A stretch of DNA of 64,000 nucleotides from CAWGJF01 sp963822905. Lineage in GTDB: Bacteria > Bacteroidota > Ignavibacteria > Ignavibacteriales > Ignavibacteriaceae. Below, in pieces: positions 1-8,742 of this stretch. The DNA lies in contig CAWGJF010000003.1 in the NCBI GenBank assembly GCA_963822905.1, forward strand, positions 720,346-784,345. Reading direction: 5' to 3'. Both the position numbers and the translations under genes were made by a program. How positions within the stretch are numbered: the stretch's first letter is position 1; each line of letters begins with the position of its first letter. The notes below the pieces were generated by a model that saw only the letters and a program-made list of their open reading frames with translations, was not told the DNA's origin and did not search any database.

Positions 1-447
1 AATGTTGATGTTTCTAAAAGAACTATGCCCCAGATAAAAATTAAAAAGCCTGACAATCTGGAAGAACTTGCTAATATTTCAGAAGAAAACACCTCAAATA
101 ATTTAGCTTTTACAAATGATGAGGAACCGGGAAATTATAAATTTTATTCAGCAGATAAGTTATTAACTACAGTTTCAATTAATACGGATCCTGAAGAATC
201 TGTGACAAAATACATTTCATCCGGTGATTTTGAAGATTATCTGAAGAAAATAAATTTTAATGGAAAAATAATTGAGATAAATAAAACTGATGACCCGACA
301 CAAATTATTTTACAGGCAAGATTTGGTTCAGAACTCTGGCGTTATTTTGTTTTGATCGCATTAATCCTTGCTTTAATTGAAATGGCAGTCGCAAGAAGTT
401 CTAAAAAAGACATATCAGGATTGCATGACAAAAGTATGGTTGAATGA
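1..447 (+). CDS. C-terminal part of a BatA-like membrane protein (partial)
   Basis: The reading frame is open from the first base, so this is the 3' end of a larger gene and the first internal Met is not a real start. About 149 residues are visible. The tail is a single hydrophobic helix (LWRYFVLIALILALIEMAVA) followed by a short basic and polar end, preceded by a soluble, probably extracytoplasmic, region. This arrangement is typical of the long BatA / aerotolerance-type proteins that sit with MoxR ATPase, DUF58 and DUF4159 genes in Bacteroidota and Chlorobi relatives. DUF4159 and DUF4175-like genes occur about 8 kb downstream, which fits. The family is inferred from the C-terminal helix and context only. 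Confidence 0.55.
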   Translation, partial: NVDVSKRTMPQIKIKKPDNLEELANISEENTSNNLAFTNDEEPGNYKFYSADKLLTTVSINTDPEESVTKYISSGDFEDYLKKINFNGKIIEINKTDDPTQIILQARFGSELWRYFVLIALILALIEMAVARSSKKDISGLHDKSMVE

Positions 448-534
448 TTATATGAATGTTATCATGCATTCATGCAGCAATGCATTCAATCTAATCAGAT
501 AATTTTATAACTGAACAAAATTAAAATATTAATA

Positions 535-1803
535 ATGATTGAGATTCAGAATAATACAACCGAACGTGCAATGCTGGTTGCACTTCAGACTTCAGGCACT
601 AGCAAAGTTATTGCAGAAGAACATATTTCCGAGCTTGAAGAATTGACAAACACTGCAGGTGCAAATACTATATTCAAAATAATTCAATCCAAAAGCACAA
701 CTGATCCGGCTTTTTATATTGGAAAAGGAAAAGCAGAAGAACTTGCTGCACTTGTTGAACTAAATGAAATTAATATTGTAATCTTTGATGATGATCTGAC
801 GCCGGTTCAGGTGAGAAATCTTGAAAGTCTTTTTAACAGGAAAATTGTCGATCGCAGCGGATTGATACTTGATATTTTTGCATCCCGGGCAAAAACCAAG
901 GAAGCAAAAACTCAGGTCGAGCTTGCACAGTTGCAATATTTACTTCCTCGATTAACAAGAGCCTGGACACACCTTTCAAAACAGTATGGTGGAATCGGAA
1001 CAAAAGGTCCCGGTGAAACACAGATTGAAACTGACAGACGAATGATCCGAAACAGGATCAGTCATCTTAAAGAGAAGTTAAAGAAAATTGAGTCAAGCAG
1101 GGAAACACAAAGTAAAGGAAGAAAAGTTTTTTTAAGGATTGCGCTTGCAGGATACACGAACGCCGGCAAATCAACTTTGTTCAATCTTTTGACAAAAGCT
1201 GATGCTTTTGCAGAAGATAAATTATTCGCAACGCTTGATTCCACAACTCGTGAAGTAAATCTGCACAACAACAAAAGAATTTTAATCAGTGATACAGTTG
1301 GATTTATTCGGAAACTGCCGCCTCATCTTGTTGCATCATTTAAAAGCACGTTGAACGAAGTAAGAGAAGCGGATATCATTTTGCATTTGGTTGATCTATC
1401 ACACGAGTTTTATGAAGATCATATGAAAGTTGTCGATGAAACTCTGAATGAATTCGGAAGAAAAGAAAAAATTGAAATAAAAGTTTTTAATAAAGTCGAT
1501 GAAATAGAAGACAAGTCCAGAATTGATTACGTGTTAAACAATTACCAGGGAAGCGTGGTTTTATCAGCATTAAAAGGAATAAACATTAAAAGCCTGGTTG
1601 ATAAAATCACAAACATTATTGAGAACTCATTTGTTGAAGAAGCAGTAAATCTTGAGTTGGGTGATTCCAAAACCGCTGCAAAAATCCACGAGCTCGCAGA
1701 TGTGATTTCCGTAAACTATGATGATGATAAAATGAATATTGCTTATAAAACTAGTAAAGAAAATTCCGAAAAGATCAGGAAAATAATTTTGGGACGAAAT
1801 TAG
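535..1803 (+). CDS. hflX: GTPase HflX
   Basis: 422 aa, normal length for HflX, the ribosome-associated GTPase that splits stalled 70S ribosomes. The N-terminal HflX domain (about 1-190) holds the glycine-rich loop GIGTKGPGET (153-162). The G domain follows, with G1 GYTNAGKS (206-213), G3 DTVGF (253-257) and G4 NKVD (about 320). The ATG at 535 directly follows a short AT-rich leader and gives the expected N-terminus. It stands alone on the plus strand, about 90 bp after the preceding membrane-protein gene. Identification is confident. Confidence 0.95.
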   Translation: MIEIQNNTTERAMLVALQTSGTSKVIAEEHISELEELTNTAGANTIFKIIQSKSTTDPAFYIGKGKAEELAALVELNEINIVIFDDDLTPVQVRNLESLFNRKIVDRSGLILDIFASRAKTKEAKTQVELAQLQYLLPRLTRAWTHLSKQYGGIGTKGPGETQIETDRRMIRNRISHLKEKLKKIESSRETQSKGRKVFLRIALAGYTNAGKSTLFNLLTKADAFAEDKLFATLDSTTREVNLHNNKRILISDTVGFIRKLPPHLVASFKSTLNEVREADIILHLVDLSHEFYEDHMKVVDETLNEFGRKEKIEIKVFNKVDEIEDKSRIDYVLNNYQGSVVLSALKGINIKSLVDKITNIIENSFVEEAVNLELGDSKTAAKIHELADVISVNYDDDKMNIAYKTSKENSEKIRKIILGRN

Positions 1804-1820
1804 TTTTTCTATTTTATTTG

Positions 1821-1980
1821 ATATTTAATAATGTGCTAAAGAAAAATGAAATCTGTTTTATTAAATATTACATCTCAGCTACTTTTTTTAGAGTTTATAT
1901 ATATTTAATAATGTGCTAAAGAAAAATGAAATCTGTTTTATTAAATATTACAATCCTCAGCTTACTTTTTGTTAGAGTTT
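1821..1980 (+). repeat. Imperfect 80-bp tandem duplication over a gene start
   Basis: Two copies lie at about 1821-1896 and 1901-1980, both beginning ATATTTAATAATGTGC, containing ATGAAATCTG and ending TTAGAGTTT. The first copy differs by small deletions. It carries the same start codon and signal-peptide start as the gene at 1926, but its frame closes after about 21 codons. The second copy is the functional-looking start of the downstream gene. The first looks like a decayed tandem duplicate of the leader and 5' coding end. Confidence 0.8.
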
Positions 1981-2342
1981 CATACTCCCAGTTTTTTGCT
2001 GACAGTGTTACACCGAGTTATATAGCCGAGTTTATGAAAATTGCAGATGATTTTGCAAAAGAAAACAATCCTGAAAAAGGAAAAAGAAAATTTTTCACTG
2101 ATACAGAGATTGAACACCTCGCCAAACTTTATTTAAAATGCTATGATGTCGATCCTGTGGGATTTTTAAGATTTATGGAAAATAAACAAAAAGAGTGGGA
2201 AAAAGCTCCTATGGATGTAATTACAGGGAAAATAAAGACACAACCATGGATTGAAGGTGCGCTCAAAGCTGGTTTCTTTAACCCTTTAAATCGAATATTT
2301 AGTGACGATAGTCATGCTTTAATAAATGCAAGTAGCCAATAA
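1926..2342 (+). CDS. Exported protein of unknown function
   Basis: 138 aa. I do not recognise a family. The first ~21 residues form a signal peptide (basic start, hydrophobic core, ending VSYSQ), so the protein is probably periplasmic or outer-membrane associated. The mature part is charged and mostly helical, with no cysteines likely to matter and no visible catalytic motif. The start and leader are partly duplicated just upstream, with the copies 80 bp apart. The gene is followed by about 700 bp without coding evidence, so it may be the surviving part of a rearranged locus. Confidence 0.55.
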   Translation: MKSVLLNITILSLLFVRVSYSQFFADSVTPSYIAEFMKIADDFAKENNPEKGKRKFFTDTEIEHLAKLYLKCYDVDPVGFLRFMENKQKEWEKAPMDVITGKIKTQPWIEGALKAGFFNPLNRIFSDDSHALINASSQ

Positions 2343-3067
2343 GCTTGGAACTCCCTATACAGAAGTAATTAGGTATAGTACTCCTTTTTAGCTTTTTTAA
2401 ACTTTGCTAAAACTGAAAATTGATAGGGCATTGGTCAAATATATAAATTTATTGTAGAAAAACAATATTTCGAATTGTTGTAAAAAAATATAATGGTTTA
2501 TAATTGAGGAAATTTTAAAGGGAATAAGTTTTTTAGCATGGTGATACGATTGCAATCAGATATTCTTACCCAACAGCAGTTAATGAGGATTTTAGGTGGA
2601 TATTAAAAAATTTAAATGTTTACCGGTGACTACGTGGTAAGTAAGGCAAATTATAAAAGTAGAAATATTACTATTAGATATTTGCAAAAATGATGGTAAA
2701 AATTACTTCCGGTAATGAGACGAAGAATTATTTGAGAAATTAAAATTTTCCCAATCGAAAAGGTGATTGTGACTTTAAACTGGAATGAAAAATAGTTATG
2801 GAATAGAGTTTTACGGAAGACTTACTTCAAAAAAACAAGTAGACTATATTTAAGCCTCATTAGTTAGAACTAAATTAAGCTTTTAATTTTCCTGAGTTTA
2901 ATCCATTCCAAAATCTATGGAAGATTTCTTTCTAGAAACAATATTTTTAGAAATTTCAATAGATAATTGATACTTCTTTGAGTTCTTCTTTAAAACATTT
3001 CTTCTGATTTCTCGCCTCTTATGCTTAATTTTCTTACTGTAATTTTTCATCTTTTTATAGAGGAGTT
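2343..3067. other. Non-coding stretch, nothing recognised
   Basis: About 725 bp of AT-rich sequence between the exported protein at 1926 and the ammonia-lyase gene. No open frame with a credible start, no tRNA and no clear repeat was seen. Short plus-strand frames are broken by frequent stops. It may be decayed coding DNA plus the promoter region of the lyase gene, whose start is preceded by AGAGGAG about 5 bp upstream. Confidence 0.4.
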
Positions 3068-4591
3068 ATGGCAATTACATTAAACGGATCGGGACTAACA
3101 GTAGAAAAATTAGTTCGAATTGCCCGGTTAAATGAAAAAGTAGAACTAAGCAAGGATGCTCTTGAGAGAATAAAAGTCTGCCGTGCTATGCTCGAAAAGA
3201 AAATCGAGAACCATGAAATTATGTACGGCATCAACACAGGGATTGGTGAATTTTCTGAAGTTGTTTTAAATGATGACCAGGTAAAAGATTTTCAAAAATA
3301 TCTTATCTATAATCACTCGGCAGGAATTGGTGATCCAATGCCGGTTGAACACGTCCGCGGAGCAATAGCTGGAAGAATAAATGTTCATGCACACGGAAAT
3401 TCAGGCTGCAGACCTGAAATAACCCAGACTCTTGTTGAAATGTTAAATAAGAATGTTACCCCGGTTGTTTGTCAGAAAGGATCAGTCGGTGCGTGTGGAG
3501 ATTTAGCTCCGATGTCACAAATTGCATTATTGATGATGGGAGAAGGTGAAGCCTATTATAATGGTGAACGATTACCGGGAAAAACTGCATTTGAAAAAGC
3601 CGGAATAAAAATCCCCGGACTAATGGCAAGAGATGGACTTTCTGTGATAAACGGAAGCAATTTTATGACTGCAATCGGCGCACATCATATTTATGATATT
3701 AATCGCTGGTTAAAGCAAGCTGAGATTGCTGCTGCAATGTCGCTTGAAGCACTTCACGCAAATATGAAACCATACGATGAAAAACTTCACAAGCTTAGAG
3801 GATTTTCCGGTGCTGTGAGAAGCAGCAGGGCAATTAAAAAATTAATTGCAAACAGCGATCTCTTAAATGGAAAGATGAAACAAAAAGTTCAGGATGCGTA
3901 TTCGATGCGTTCGACACCGCAGGTAATTGGTGCTGCCCACGATGCAGTTGCATGGGCAAAATCACAAATCGAAATTGAACTGAACGGAGTTGGCGACAAC
4001 CCGATTTTTATTCCTGAAGATAATCTTACCCTTACAGGTGCAAATTTCCAGGGCACACCTATTTCTCTTCCAATGGATATGATTGGTGCTGCTGTAACAA
4101 TGATAAGTGTTTTAAGTGAACGAAGAATGAACCGTTTAAATAATCCTGCGCTCAGTGTCGGTCTCCCTCCATTCCTTACCAAAGGTGCCGGGATGTTTTC
4201 GGGACTAATGTTGAGTCAATACACAGCGGACTCACTAATTGTTGAACAAAGAATTTTATCAATGCCTGCATCCATCCAGTCAATTCCTGCTGCTGCTGAC
4301 CAGGAAGATTTTGTTTCAATGGGAATGAATACAGCGATAAAGAATGGACAAATCCTAGACAACGCTTATGGAGTTTTGGGAATTGAATTTATGGCTGCAG
4401 CACAGGCTCTTGATCTGCGTGATCACAAACCGGGTGATGGAGTTGTAAAAGCAAAAGAAGTGATCAGGAAACATGTTGATTTTCTTGATATTGATCGTCC
4501 GCTTTATCCTGATCATAACAAAATGAAAGAGCTTGTTAAGTCTGGCGAAATTCTGGATGAAGTTGAAAAAGTTGTGGGAAGTTTGGAATAG
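3068..4591 (+). CDS. HAL/PAL/TAL-family aromatic amino acid ammonia-lyase, HutH-like
   Basis: 507 aa, full family length. The enzyme removes ammonia non-oxidatively from an aromatic amino acid using an internal MIO cofactor. Visible landmarks are YGINTG with Tyr53, NHSAG with His83, and the cofactor loop GSVGACGDLAP with Ala142-Cys143-Gly144. Tyr53 and His83 fall where histidine ammonia-lyase has them, and the Asn-His pair resembles the Ser-His selectivity pair of histidine enzymes rather than His-Leu (TAL) or Phe-Leu (PAL). The triad is Ala-Cys-Gly instead of the usual Ala-Ser-Gly. AGAGGAG lies just upstream of the ATG. No urocanase or other hut gene is adjacent, so the substrate is uncertain. 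Confidence 0.88.
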   Translation: MAITLNGSGLTVEKLVRIARLNEKVELSKDALERIKVCRAMLEKKIENHEIMYGINTGIGEFSEVVLNDDQVKDFQKYLIYNHSAGIGDPMPVEHVRGAIAGRINVHAHGNSGCRPEITQTLVEMLNKNVTPVVCQKGSVGACGDLAPMSQIALLMMGEGEAYYNGERLPGKTAFEKAGIKIPGLMARDGLSVINGSNFMTAIGAHHIYDINRWLKQAEIAAAMSLEALHANMKPYDEKLHKLRGFSGAVRSSRAIKKLIANSDLLNGKMKQKVQDAYSMRSTPQVIGAAHDAVAWAKSQIEIELNGVGDNPIFIPEDNLTLTGANFQGTPISLPMDMIGAAVTMISVLSERRMNRLNNPALSVGLPPFLTKGAGMFSGLMLSQYTADSLIVEQRILSMPASIQSIPAAADQEDFVSMGMNTAIKNGQILDNAYGVLGIEFMAAAQALDLRDHKPGDGVVKAKEVIRKHVDFLDIDRPLYPDHNKMKELVKSGEILDEVEKVVGSLE

Positions 4592-4607
4592 AATCTCTTT
4601 TAGAGTG

Positions 4608-4627
4608 GCAATGCATAAAAACATTGC
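4608..4627. terminator. Hairpin between convergent genes
   Basis: GCAATG and CATTGC form a perfect 6-bp stem around an 8-base A-rich loop, followed on the plus strand by a T-rich run. It lies between the lyase gene (+) and the MscS gene (-), which converge here. The stem is short, so terminator function is only probable. The sequence just before it (TTTAGAGTGGC) also resembles the first unit of the tandem array near 29.68 kb. Confidence 0.4.
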
Positions 4628-4638
4628 GACTGTTTATC

Positions 4639-5592
4639 TTATTTTTTCTCTTTCTCTTTCTCTTTCTCTTTCTCTTTCTCTTTCTCTTTTGGCTTTGTTC
4701 CTTCTTTTCCTTCTCCAACATTATTATAAAATCTTGTTGTTGGGTAAGCGAAATCGATATCATCGTGTTTGGCAAAAACTTCAAGTACTTCTTCAAGAAT
4801 AATTTCTTCAGTTGAACGTCTGCTTCGTGGTTCACATAAAAATCTTAAAGTTAACAGCACTCCGCTGTCCCTTACTGAAGTGTAAACAATCGGGGTAAGT
4901 TTTGAATAATAGATAAGATATTTTTTCGCAGCGTATCTAATTTGTCTCTCAGCTTCCTGACTTATATCAAGAGTATCTTTGGTTATGATTTCTGTAAGAA
5001 GTTTTTTCGCTTTTTTCCAGTTACTCTCAAATGTTAGTAGAATTGGAATTTCATGCCAGATATGAACAAAACCAGCCGTATAATTTGATAGTGGCTGCGT
5101 AAATACAATTCCATTTGGTACATGGACAACTCTTCCTGTACTCTGATCGGCATCCACCCAATTACCTATTTCAATCATTGAGAATTGGAAAATTCGTATG
5201 TCAATTACATCTCCGGAAGTTTCGCCAAGCTGAATTCTGTCGCCAACCTTGAATGGCTGACGAATGAGAATAAATAACCATGCTACAACATTTACAAGCG
5301 GATCTTTTAAAGCGATTGCAATTCCTGCAGATACCAAACCGAGAAAGGTTCCTATTGAACCAATAAATCCCAGCCAGGTACTTGATAAAAATAAAATCAC
5401 CAGGAAGACAGCAATGTATAATGAAATTTTTCTCCATTGATATCGCAGGTTTGCATCTTCAATTTTGAGGATAAGAAATTTTACTATTAGTTTTCTTAAC
5501 AGACCCACAATGATGATGATGATTAGTGAGATAAGGATTTTATCCTGAATATCAGGAGGTATTCCGAGGAAATTTTGGATCCAATTGCTCAT
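4639..5592 (-). CDS. Small mechanosensitive channel, MscS family
   Basis: 317 aa, the size of a minimal three-helix MscS. Hydrophobic segments lie near 18-40, 50-70 and 75-105; the third is rich in Gly and Ala (LGLVSAGIAIALKDPLVN), as expected for the pore-lining helix. The beta domain (GDRIQLGETSGDVIDI) and the C-terminal alpha/beta cage follow. The protein would act in the inner membrane as an osmotic release valve. The C-terminus is unusual: after the cage the chain ends in a (Glu-Lys)7 tract coded by a microsatellite. The gene converges with the ammonia-lyase gene. Confidence 0.9.
   Translation of the reverse strand: MSNWIQNFLGIPPDIQDKILISLIIIIIVGLLRKLIVKFLILKIEDANLRYQWRKISLYIAVFLVILFLSSTWLGFIGSIGTFLGLVSAGIAIALKDPLVNVVAWLFILIRQPFKVGDRIQLGETSGDVIDIRIFQFSMIEIGNWVDADQSTGRVVHVPNGIVFTQPLSNYTAGFVHIWHEIPILLTFESNWKKAKKLLTEIITKDTLDISQEAERQIRYAAKKYLIYYSKLTPIVYTSVRDSGVLLTLRFLCEPRSRRSTEEIILEEVLEVFAKHDDIDFAYPTTRFYNNVGEGKEGTKPKEKEKEKEKEKEKEKK
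4645..4686 (+). repeat. Seven-unit TTTCTC microsatellite inside the MscS gene
   Basis: Seven perfect TTTCTC hexamers. Read on the minus strand they are GAGAAA and encode (Glu-Lys)7 at the extreme C-terminus of the MscS-type channel. Six bases equal two codons, so unit gain or loss changes tail length without shifting the frame. Confidence 0.95.
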
Positions 5593-5766
5593 TTTAATTT
5601 AGATTTGGACGGTTGAATAATCTGAAAGAATTATTTCTTTATTTACGAAATATTTTTGTTAATCGAAACAAAAGAAATGGTTGCATCTGCAATATATTAA
5701 CCAAAATTAATTGATTAATTAAATTTTAGTAATTTACCATTCAAATTGTAAACGGAAATTACTGTA

Positions 5767-7050
5767 ATGGAGATTTTATATATAATAACCGGTCTGGCAA
5801 TCGGGCTCATCTTTGGCTGGCTGATTGCAACATTTAAAGCAAAAAGCGGATCAGGAAAAATTGAAGAACGGGCGTCACTTCTTGAACAAAACAAAAACGA
5901 GCTTGAAAAAAATCTTACCGCGGAAAGAAATAAAGTCCTCGATTTAAATTCCAGATTGTCTTCGCTTCAATCAGATTACAACAATCTTCAGCAGAAGCTT
6001 GCCGAACAAAAAGGTGAGATTGAAGAACTGCAGCAAAAATTCACAAAAGAATTTGAAAATCTTGCAAACAGAATTTTTGAAGAGAAGGGAAATAAGTTTT
6101 CAGAACAGAACAAGGAAAAGTTAAATGAAATCCTTAATCCATTAAAAGACAAAATCTCTGAATTTGAAAAACGTGTTGAAGAAACGAACAAAGAAAGCAT
6201 CAAAGGAAATGCTTCGTTGCGTGAACAACTTCAGATGCTTAAGGAAATGAACCAACAGATAACCCAGGAAGCAAAAAACCTGACAACTGCATTAAAAGGA
6301 CAGTCAAAAACACAAGGAAACTGGGGAGAATTTATTCTTGAAAGTATTCTTGAAAAATCTGGTTTGGTTAAAGGAAGAGAATATGTTGTCCAGGAAAGTC
6401 TGACTTCAGAAACAGGAAGAAGGTTTCAACCTGACGTAATTATAAAGTTACCTGAGAATAAAAGTATAGTAATAGATTCGAAAGTCTCGCTTGTTGCTTA
6501 TGAAAAATTTGTTTCAGAGGAAAATGAAAATGAGAAACAATTAGCTTTAAGAGAACATATAAACTCAATCCGGTCGCATGTAAAAAATCTAAGTTCAAAA
6601 AATTATCAGAACTTATACCAGTTAGAAAGCCTGGATTTTGTTTTAATGTTTATGCCCATTGAACCTGCTTTTGCGTTAGCTGTCCAGAATGATCAATCTA
6701 TTTTTAATGACGCATTTGAAATGAATATTGTAATTGTTAGCCCGTCAACTTTGCTTGCAACATTGCGGACAATTTCAAGCATCTGGCGACAGGAGAATCA
6801 AAATAAAAATGCACTTGAAATTGCAAGACAAAGCGGTGATATGCTGGATAAATTTACAGCTTTTGTTGAAGATCTGATTTCTGTTGGAAAAGGATTGGTT
6901 TTAGCTAAAGATAACTATGATAAGGCAATGAATAAATTAGTTGATGGTCGGGGTAACCTGGTAAACCGTGCTGAAAAAATAAAACAGCTTGGAGCCAAAG
7001 CTTCCAAGTCCCTTCCTCCATCTATTTTGAATAGGTCTGTTGAAGATTAA
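5767..7050 (+). CDS. rmuC: DNA recombination protein RmuC
   Basis: 427 aa. The N-terminus is a single membrane anchor (about 3-24), then a long coiled coil (about 35-165), then the RmuC domain (about 185-385) with GNWGEFILESILEKSGL and the nuclease-like stretch RRFQPDVIIKLPENKSIVID. The VIDSK segment is consistent with a PD-(D/E)XK-type fold. RmuC limits inversion at short inverted repeats in E. coli. The GNAT gene follows after 20 bp and is probably cotranscribed. Confidence 0.93.
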   Translation: MEILYIITGLAIGLIFGWLIATFKAKSGSGKIEERASLLEQNKNELEKNLTAERNKVLDLNSRLSSLQSDYNNLQQKLAEQKGEIEELQQKFTKEFENLANRIFEEKGNKFSEQNKEKLNEILNPLKDKISEFEKRVEETNKESIKGNASLREQLQMLKEMNQQITQEAKNLTTALKGQSKTQGNWGEFILESILEKSGLVKGREYVVQESLTSETGRRFQPDVIIKLPENKSIVIDSKVSLVAYEKFVSEENENEKQLALREHINSIRSHVKNLSSKNYQNLYQLESLDFVLMFMPIEPAFALAVQNDQSIFNDAFEMNIVIVSPSTLLATLRTISSIWRQENQNKNALEIARQSGDMLDKFTAFVEDLISVGKGLVLAKDNYDKAMNKLVDGRGNLVNRAEKIKQLGAKASKSLPPSILNRSVED

Positions 7051-7070
7051 AATTTCTTACAAACTGAATT

Positions 7071-7502
7071 ATGATCATTAAATCTCCTGAAACAACCGAA
7101 GAATTTGAAAAGTACTGTGACTTGCGATGGAGAATTCTTCGTGCACCTTTGAATAGACCAAAACTTAATATTAATGATGAAATAAAAGACGAATCAATAA
7201 AAATAATTGTGTGTGAAGAGAATGGGAATGTAATCGGAACAGGCAGGGCAAGTTTTAATTCGGCAACTGAAGCGCAAATCCAATCTATGGCTGTTGAGGA
7301 AAATTACCAGGGAAAGGGAATTGGTTCGTTAATTATTTCAGAACTGGAAAAGAGGGTTATTAAACTTGGAGTTAAAACGATAATTATTGATTCAAGAGAT
7401 AACGCTGAAAAATTTTATGAGAAACACGGTTACAATGCCACAAGTGAATCATATATACTGTTTGATAAAATTCCGCACGTTCGAATGGTAAAATATCTTT
7501 AA
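7071..7502 (+). CDS. GNAT-family N-acetyltransferase
   Basis: 143 aa, a single GNAT domain. The acetyl-CoA motif is visible as IQSMAVEENYQGKGIGSLII (about 77-96), i.e. Q-x-x-G-x-G on the pyrophosphate loop. It is followed by the C-terminal FYEKHGY motif (about 120-126). The substrate cannot be read from the sequence. It starts 20 bp after rmuC and converges with the EVE-domain gene, with essentially no gap at the stops. Confidence 0.85.
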   Translation: MIIKSPETTEEFEKYCDLRWRILRAPLNRPKLNINDEIKDESIKIIVCEENGNVIGTGRASFNSATEAQIQSMAVEENYQGKGIGSLIISELEKRVIKLGVKTIIIDSRDNAEKFYEKHGYNATSESYILFDKIPHVRMVKYL

Positions 7503-7503
7503 T

Positions 7504-7971
7504 TTATTTTGCCATCTTCTGAATTTCATCCCATTCATCTTTTGTTACAGGCATCACTGAAAGCCGGTTACCTTTCTGAATTAATCTCATCTTTTTCAGT
7601 TTTGGATTTGCTTTTATTTGGTCTATGGTTACAGGGTTCTTAAATTTTTTAACCAGCCTTATATCTACCATAAACCAGGCTGGATTTTCTTTTTTTGCTT
7701 TCGGATCGAAATGAATGTTCTTCGAATCAAATTGCGTATGATCCGGATATCCATCTTTTAAAACTTCACAAGCACCTACAATTGCAAGCGGATCAGTATT
7801 GCTGTGATAGAAAAGTACTCCATCACCTTTTTTCATTTCATCCCGGATAAAATTTCTTGCCTGGTAGTTTCTTACTCCATCCCAGAACGTAGTTTGGTTT
7901 TTACTCTTTGCAAGATCATCAATTGAAAATGATTCCGGTTCTGATTTTACGAGCCAGTATTTTTTTGTCAT
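7504..7971 (-). CDS. EVE-domain protein (thymocyte-like / YqeY-neighbour type)
   Basis: 155 aa made almost entirely of one EVE domain. Diagnostic segments are KYWLVKSEPESFSIDDL at the start, FWDGVRNYQARNF (about 29-41), GDGVLFYHSN and AIVGACEV. EVE is a PUA-like fold that reads modified bases in DNA or RNA, and small stand-alone EVE proteins are widespread. No signal peptide, so cytoplasmic. A second, unrelated-looking EVE-type protein of the UPF0310 group occurs near 53.7 kb in broken form. Confidence 0.9.
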   Translation of the reverse strand: MTKKYWLVKSEPESFSIDDLAKSKNQTTFWDGVRNYQARNFIRDEMKKGDGVLFYHSNTDPLAIVGACEVLKDGYPDHTQFDSKNIHFDPKAKKENPAWFMVDIRLVKKFKNPVTIDQIKANPKLKKMRLIQKGNRLSVMPVTKDEWDEIQKMAK

Positions 7972-8085
7972 TCTAAAATCCCTGATATTTTTTTACAAAG
8001 TTATCAATAATGGTTAACTATTTCATCCGGTTAACCCATTCAATGTAAATTGCTATTCACAATCAGGCTGGATATATTAAAACCG

Positions 8086-8742
8086 ATGAGAAAACTAATT
8101 AATCTTATTTTTTTATTGAGCATAATTTCACTGTTTGCACAGGATAATGTTGGTTTCCAGATTGTTCGTTTAAAATATAGCGGCGGAGGTGACTGGTATA
8201 ACGATCCATCGGCCGAAGTGAATCTTTTAAATTTTGTTGCAGCCAATACCAACATTAAAACAGATGCAAAATACCAGTTTGTTGATTTAGCAAGTGATGA
8301 TATTTTTTCTTATTCATTTCTGTTTTTAACCGGGCACGGTAATGTTGTTTTTACAAAGGATGAAGCTGACAGGTTAAGGTTGTATCTTGAAAGTGGTGGA
8401 TTTCTTTACATTGATGATGATTATGGATTGGATAAAGCAATTCGCAGAGAAATGAAAAAAGTTTATCCGGAAAAAGATTTTGTGGAGTTGCCATTCAATT
8501 ATGGGCTGTATCATTGCTTTTATAATTTTCCAAATGGAGTTCCGAAAACACATGAACACAACGGCAAACCTCCCCAGGGATTTGGAATTTTTATAGACAA
8601 ACGACTTGCGGTTTATTATACTTATGAATCAAATCCAAGTGATGGCTGGACTGATGCTGTTGTTCATAATGACCCGCCGGAAAAAAGAGAAGAGGCACTC
8701 AAGTTTGGAACAAACCTGGTAATGTGGGTGTTAAGCAACTAA
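8086..8742 (+). CDS. DUF4159 domain-containing exported protein
   Basis: 218 aa. I chose the ATG at 8086 because it begins a clean signal peptide (MRKLINLIFLLSIISLFAQ), whereas an upstream TTG would bury it. The mature protein has the DUF4159 hallmarks: RLKYSGGGDWYNDPS, a FLTGHG motif, then YLESGGFLYIDDDYG. The fold is class I glutamine-amidotransferase-like, without an obvious catalytic Cys here. These proteins usually sit in MoxR/BatA/DUF58 clusters; a BatA-like gene ends near the start of the window. The stop overlaps the next start (TAATG), suggesting translational coupling. Confidence 0.85.
   Translation: MRKLINLIFLLSIISLFAQDNVGFQIVRLKYSGGGDWYNDPSAEVNLLNFVAANTNIKTDAKYQFVDLASDDIFSYSFLFLTGHGNVVFTKDEADRLRLYLESGGFLYIDDDYGLDKAIRREMKKVYPEKDFVELPFNYGLYHCFYNFPNGVPKTHEHNGKPPQGFGIFIDKRLAVYYTYESNPSDGWTDAVVHNDPPEKREEALKFGTNLVMWVLSN

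Noticed and set aside
7504..7971. Modification-dependent restriction enzyme
   Set aside because: The protein is an EVE domain only, with no nuclease or helicase partner next to it.
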